This document shows positions 62,356 through 64,000 of a stretch of 64,000 nt of DNA, in pieces. The stretch comes from Mycobacterium sp. 852002-50816_SCH5313054-b (GTDB taxonomy: Bacteria > Actinomycetota > Actinomycetes > Mycobacteriales > Mycobacteriaceae). The stretch lies in the NCBI RefSeq assembly GCF_001667185.1, contig NZ_LZIC01000031.1, positions 1 through 64,000 of the forward strand. Reading direction: 5' to 3'. The notes under the pieces are model-generated. The model searched no databases. It was not told where the DNA came from and saw nothing but the letters and a program-made list of their open reading frames with translations. Each line of letters begins with the position of its first letter. The stretch's first letter is position 1. The position numbers and the translations under genes were made by a program.

Positions 62356-64000
62356 CTACAGTCGTCCCTCGCGGCGCAACAGATCCTGGGCGCTGACGCC
62401 CGCGCCGCCCCCGCCGCCGCGACGGCGCGGACGCGGATTGTCGCCGTTGTCGCCGGGGTCGTTTTGGCCGCGGGCATTGAGCTGCTCGGTGGCCGCATCC
62501 GAGTCGTTGGCTTCCGACTTCATCACCGGGAGGGCAGCGGTGGGATCGGCCGGGTCGCCGTTGTTGTCGGCGGAGTGGCTGGTCGGGACCGGGATGGCCC
62601 GCGTCTGACCGCTGGACGGGGTCGCCGCGGGCCGCGGCGGGGTGGGAGCGCCCGCCGGGCCGGGGGCCGCGTTGGTGGGCGCCGAGAGGCGTGCCGTCTT
62701 GGCGTCGGTCGGCTGGTTCGGCCTGGCCGGCATCCGGGTGGTGGTGGCGCGCGACGGGGCGCCGGCCGGCGGTTCCTGGGCGGGCCGGGGCTCCGGCGGG
62801 CCGGCCGGGCCCGGGGGAGTCGCCCGCGACGGCTCCAGCGCGCCGGGGTGCGTGGGGTCGTGCGGCGCGCGCGGCGCCGCGGCGACCAGGCTGGCCGCGG
62901 CGACCGGAGGCCTGGCGGGGCGCCCGCTGAGGGTGGGCCGCTTGCGCTCGTCGGGCAGGTCGATCTCGCCCAGCCCGAGCCGGTCCTGCAGCCGCCGGGC
63001 CCAGCGGGGGGCCCACCAGCAGTCGTCGCCGAGCAGCTTCATCACCGACGGCACCAGGAACATCCGGACCACGGTCGCGTCCAGCAGCAGCGCGGCCATC
63101 AACCCGAAGGCCAGGTACTTCATCAGCACGAGGTCGGAGAACACGAATGAACCGGCGACCACGGCGAGGACGAGCGCGGCGGCCGTGATCAGGCGTCCGG
63201 TAGTGGCTGTGCCGATCCGGATGGCCTCGGCGGTCGACATGCCGCGCTCGCGGGCCTCGACCATCCGGGACACCAGGAACACCTCGTAGTCGGTGGCCAG
63301 GCCGAAGCCCACCGCGACGACCAGCGCGATCAGCACCACCATCAGCGGTGTCGGCGTGAAGTTCAGCCACGTCGAGAAGTGCCCGTCGACGAAGATCCAC
63401 GTGAGAATGCCCAGGGTGGACCCAAGCGTCAGCGCGCTCATCACCGTCGCCTTGATCGGCAACACCACCGACCCGAACGCCAGGAACATCAACAGCATGG
63501 TGGCGCTCAGCAACAGGACGAGCATCAGCGGGGCCTTGTCGAAAAGGCTGTGGATGCTGTCCTGCTCGAGGGCGGGAGTGCCGCCGACAAGGAGGCTGAG
63601 CCCCTTCGGTGGGTTTACCGCCCGCAGTTCGCTGATCTTCTTCTCGGCGTCGTTGCGATTGGACAAGCCGTTCTGGATGACCCGCACGGAGTCGTCCTTG
63701 GGCTGTGTTGTCCCGTTCGGGCCGTTGACGCAGGGATTGCCGGCGATGGTCGGGCACGCCCGCTCCTGCCAGTTCTTGTCGGTGAACCCGGTGATCGGCG
63801 CCAGCCTGCTCCGGATGTCCGCGACCTGCTGGTCGGTGACCTTGCTGCCGTTGTCGCTCTTGATCACCACGGTCAGCTGCTCGGTCCGGTAGCCGGGGAA
63901 GAGCTTGTCGAAGTGCTCCTGCGCCAGGCGGACGGAATTGTTGGGCGGCAGGTACTTCTCGCTCATGCCCCCGAACGACAGGTTGCCCAGCGGGATCACC
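62356..64000 (-). CDS. mmpL3: Trehalose monomycolate flippase MmpL3, C-terminal part
   Basis: The 3' half of mmpL3 (547 codons plus stop); the N-terminal helices lie past the window end. Visible are the second porter domain (YRTEQLTVVIKSDNGSKVTDQQVADIRSRL), helices 7-12 and the essential Asp-Tyr pair in VGFGLATDYEVFLVSRMVEARERG, which carries protons and is contacted by several MmpL3 inhibitors. DDCWWAPRWARRLQDRLGLGEI marks the end of the membrane part. The remaining ~190 residues are a Pro/Ala-rich cytoplasmic tail that is expected to vary between species. MmpL3 is essential for mycolic acid export. Confidence 0.95.
   Translation of the reverse strand, partial: VIPLGNLSFGGMSEKYLPPNNSVRLAQEHFDKLFPGYRTEQLTVVIKSDNGSKVTDQQVADIRSRLAPITGFTDKNWQERACPTIAGNPCVNGPNGTTQPKDDSVRVIQNGLSNRNDAEKKISELRAVNPPKGLSLLVGGTPALEQDSIHSLFDKAPLMLVLLLSATMLLMFLAFGSVVLPIKATVMSALTLGSTLGILTWIFVDGHFSTWLNFTPTPLMVVLIALVVAVGFGLATDYEVFLVSRMVEARERGMSTAEAIRIGTATTGRLITAAALVLAVVAGSFVFSDLVLMKYLAFGLMAALLLDATVVRMFLVPSVMKLLGDDCWWAPRWARRLQDRLGLGEIDLPDERKRPTLSGRPARPPVAAASLVAAAPRAPHDPTHPGALEPSRATPPGPAGPPEPRPAQEPPAGAPSRATTTRMPARPNQPTDAKTARLSAPTNAAPGPAGAPTPPRPAATPSSGQTRAIPVPTSHSADNNGDPADPTAALPVMKSEANDSDAATEQLNARGQNDPGDNGDNPRPRRRGGGGGAGVSAQDLLRREGRL

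Overview
The window is a high-GC mycobacterial chromosome segment. From about 10.9 kb to the right end, gene order follows what I remember of the Mycobacterium tuberculosis H37Rv region Rv0163 to Rv0206c almost gene for gene. It includes mce1R, fadD5, the complete mce1 operon, lprO, a pirin gene, sigG, the monoacylglycerol lipase gene, bglS, mymT, ilvD, ricR, an L,D-transpeptidase gene, zmp1, omamA/omamB, mmpL11, the Rv0203-type haem-binding protein gene and mmpL3. The left edge encodes the end of a PGRS-like glycine-rich protein. Several genes and blocks that I do not remember in H37Rv interrupt the order. A slow-growing, non-tuberculosis-complex Mycobacterium is the best guess; the species cannot be fixed by eye.

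Layout. 1-0.6 kb: glycine-rich C-terminus. 0.65-9.6 kb: a catabolic cluster on the + strand (class III CoA-transferase, unknown protein, NIPSNAP-like protein, cytochrome P450, zinc-type dehydrogenase, HpcH/HpaI aldolase, SnoaL-like protein, SDR, Baeyer-Villiger-type flavin monooxygenase, HSL-type esterase). The eight genes from 2463 to 9609 are fused by 1-4 bp junctions. 9.66-11.9 kb: hydroxyacid-oxoacid transhydrogenase, thioesterase, SRPBCC protein. 11.9-27.6 kb: the mce1 lipid-import locus with regulator, acyl-CoA synthetase, permeases, six Mce proteins and four Mce-associated proteins. 27.7-37.7 kb: DUF1275 protein, lprO, membrane protein, pirin, then a block absent from the remembered H37Rv order (IclR/reductase pair, TetR/SDR pair, alpha/beta hydrolase), and sigG. 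37.8-48.1 kb: lipase, a MIRU-like repeat, the Rv0184-Rv0185-bglS operon, mymT, methyltransferase, nitronate monooxygenase-like gene, ilvD, ricR and an MFS gene. 48.2-64 kb: L,D-transpeptidase, TetR plus molybdopterin oxidoreductase, zmp1, omamA/B, mmpL11, haem-binding protein, a flippase-like membrane protein, an AI-2E-type transporter, and the 3' part of mmpL3.

How genes work together. Mce1 proteins, YrbE1A/B and FadD5 form a fatty-acid/mycolic-acid import system. OmamA/OmamB, encoded 27 kb away in the same window, are the orphan partners that stabilise Mce complexes. RicR has two visible operators here, one at its own promoter and one between mymT and a methyltransferase gene, so the copper-response circuit can be read directly. 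MmpL11, the Rv0203-type protein and MmpL3 belong to the mycolic-lipid export / haem-uptake region.

Regulatory DNA is unusually legible: paired TetR operators, an IclR-type palindrome on a -10 box, a TetR operator overlapping a start codon, two RicR boxes, one strong terminator, and about ten promoters whose TANNNT-type -10 lies 6-7 bp before the start codon, as in leaderless mycobacterial transcripts. Four convergent gene pairs share 4-bp stop-codon overlaps. The least explained unit is the 0.65-9.6 kb catabolic cluster; its enzyme set looks like oxidative opening of a cyclic or terpenoid ketone, but the substrate is unknown. I saw no rRNA, tRNA, CRISPR array, insertion sequence or prophage.
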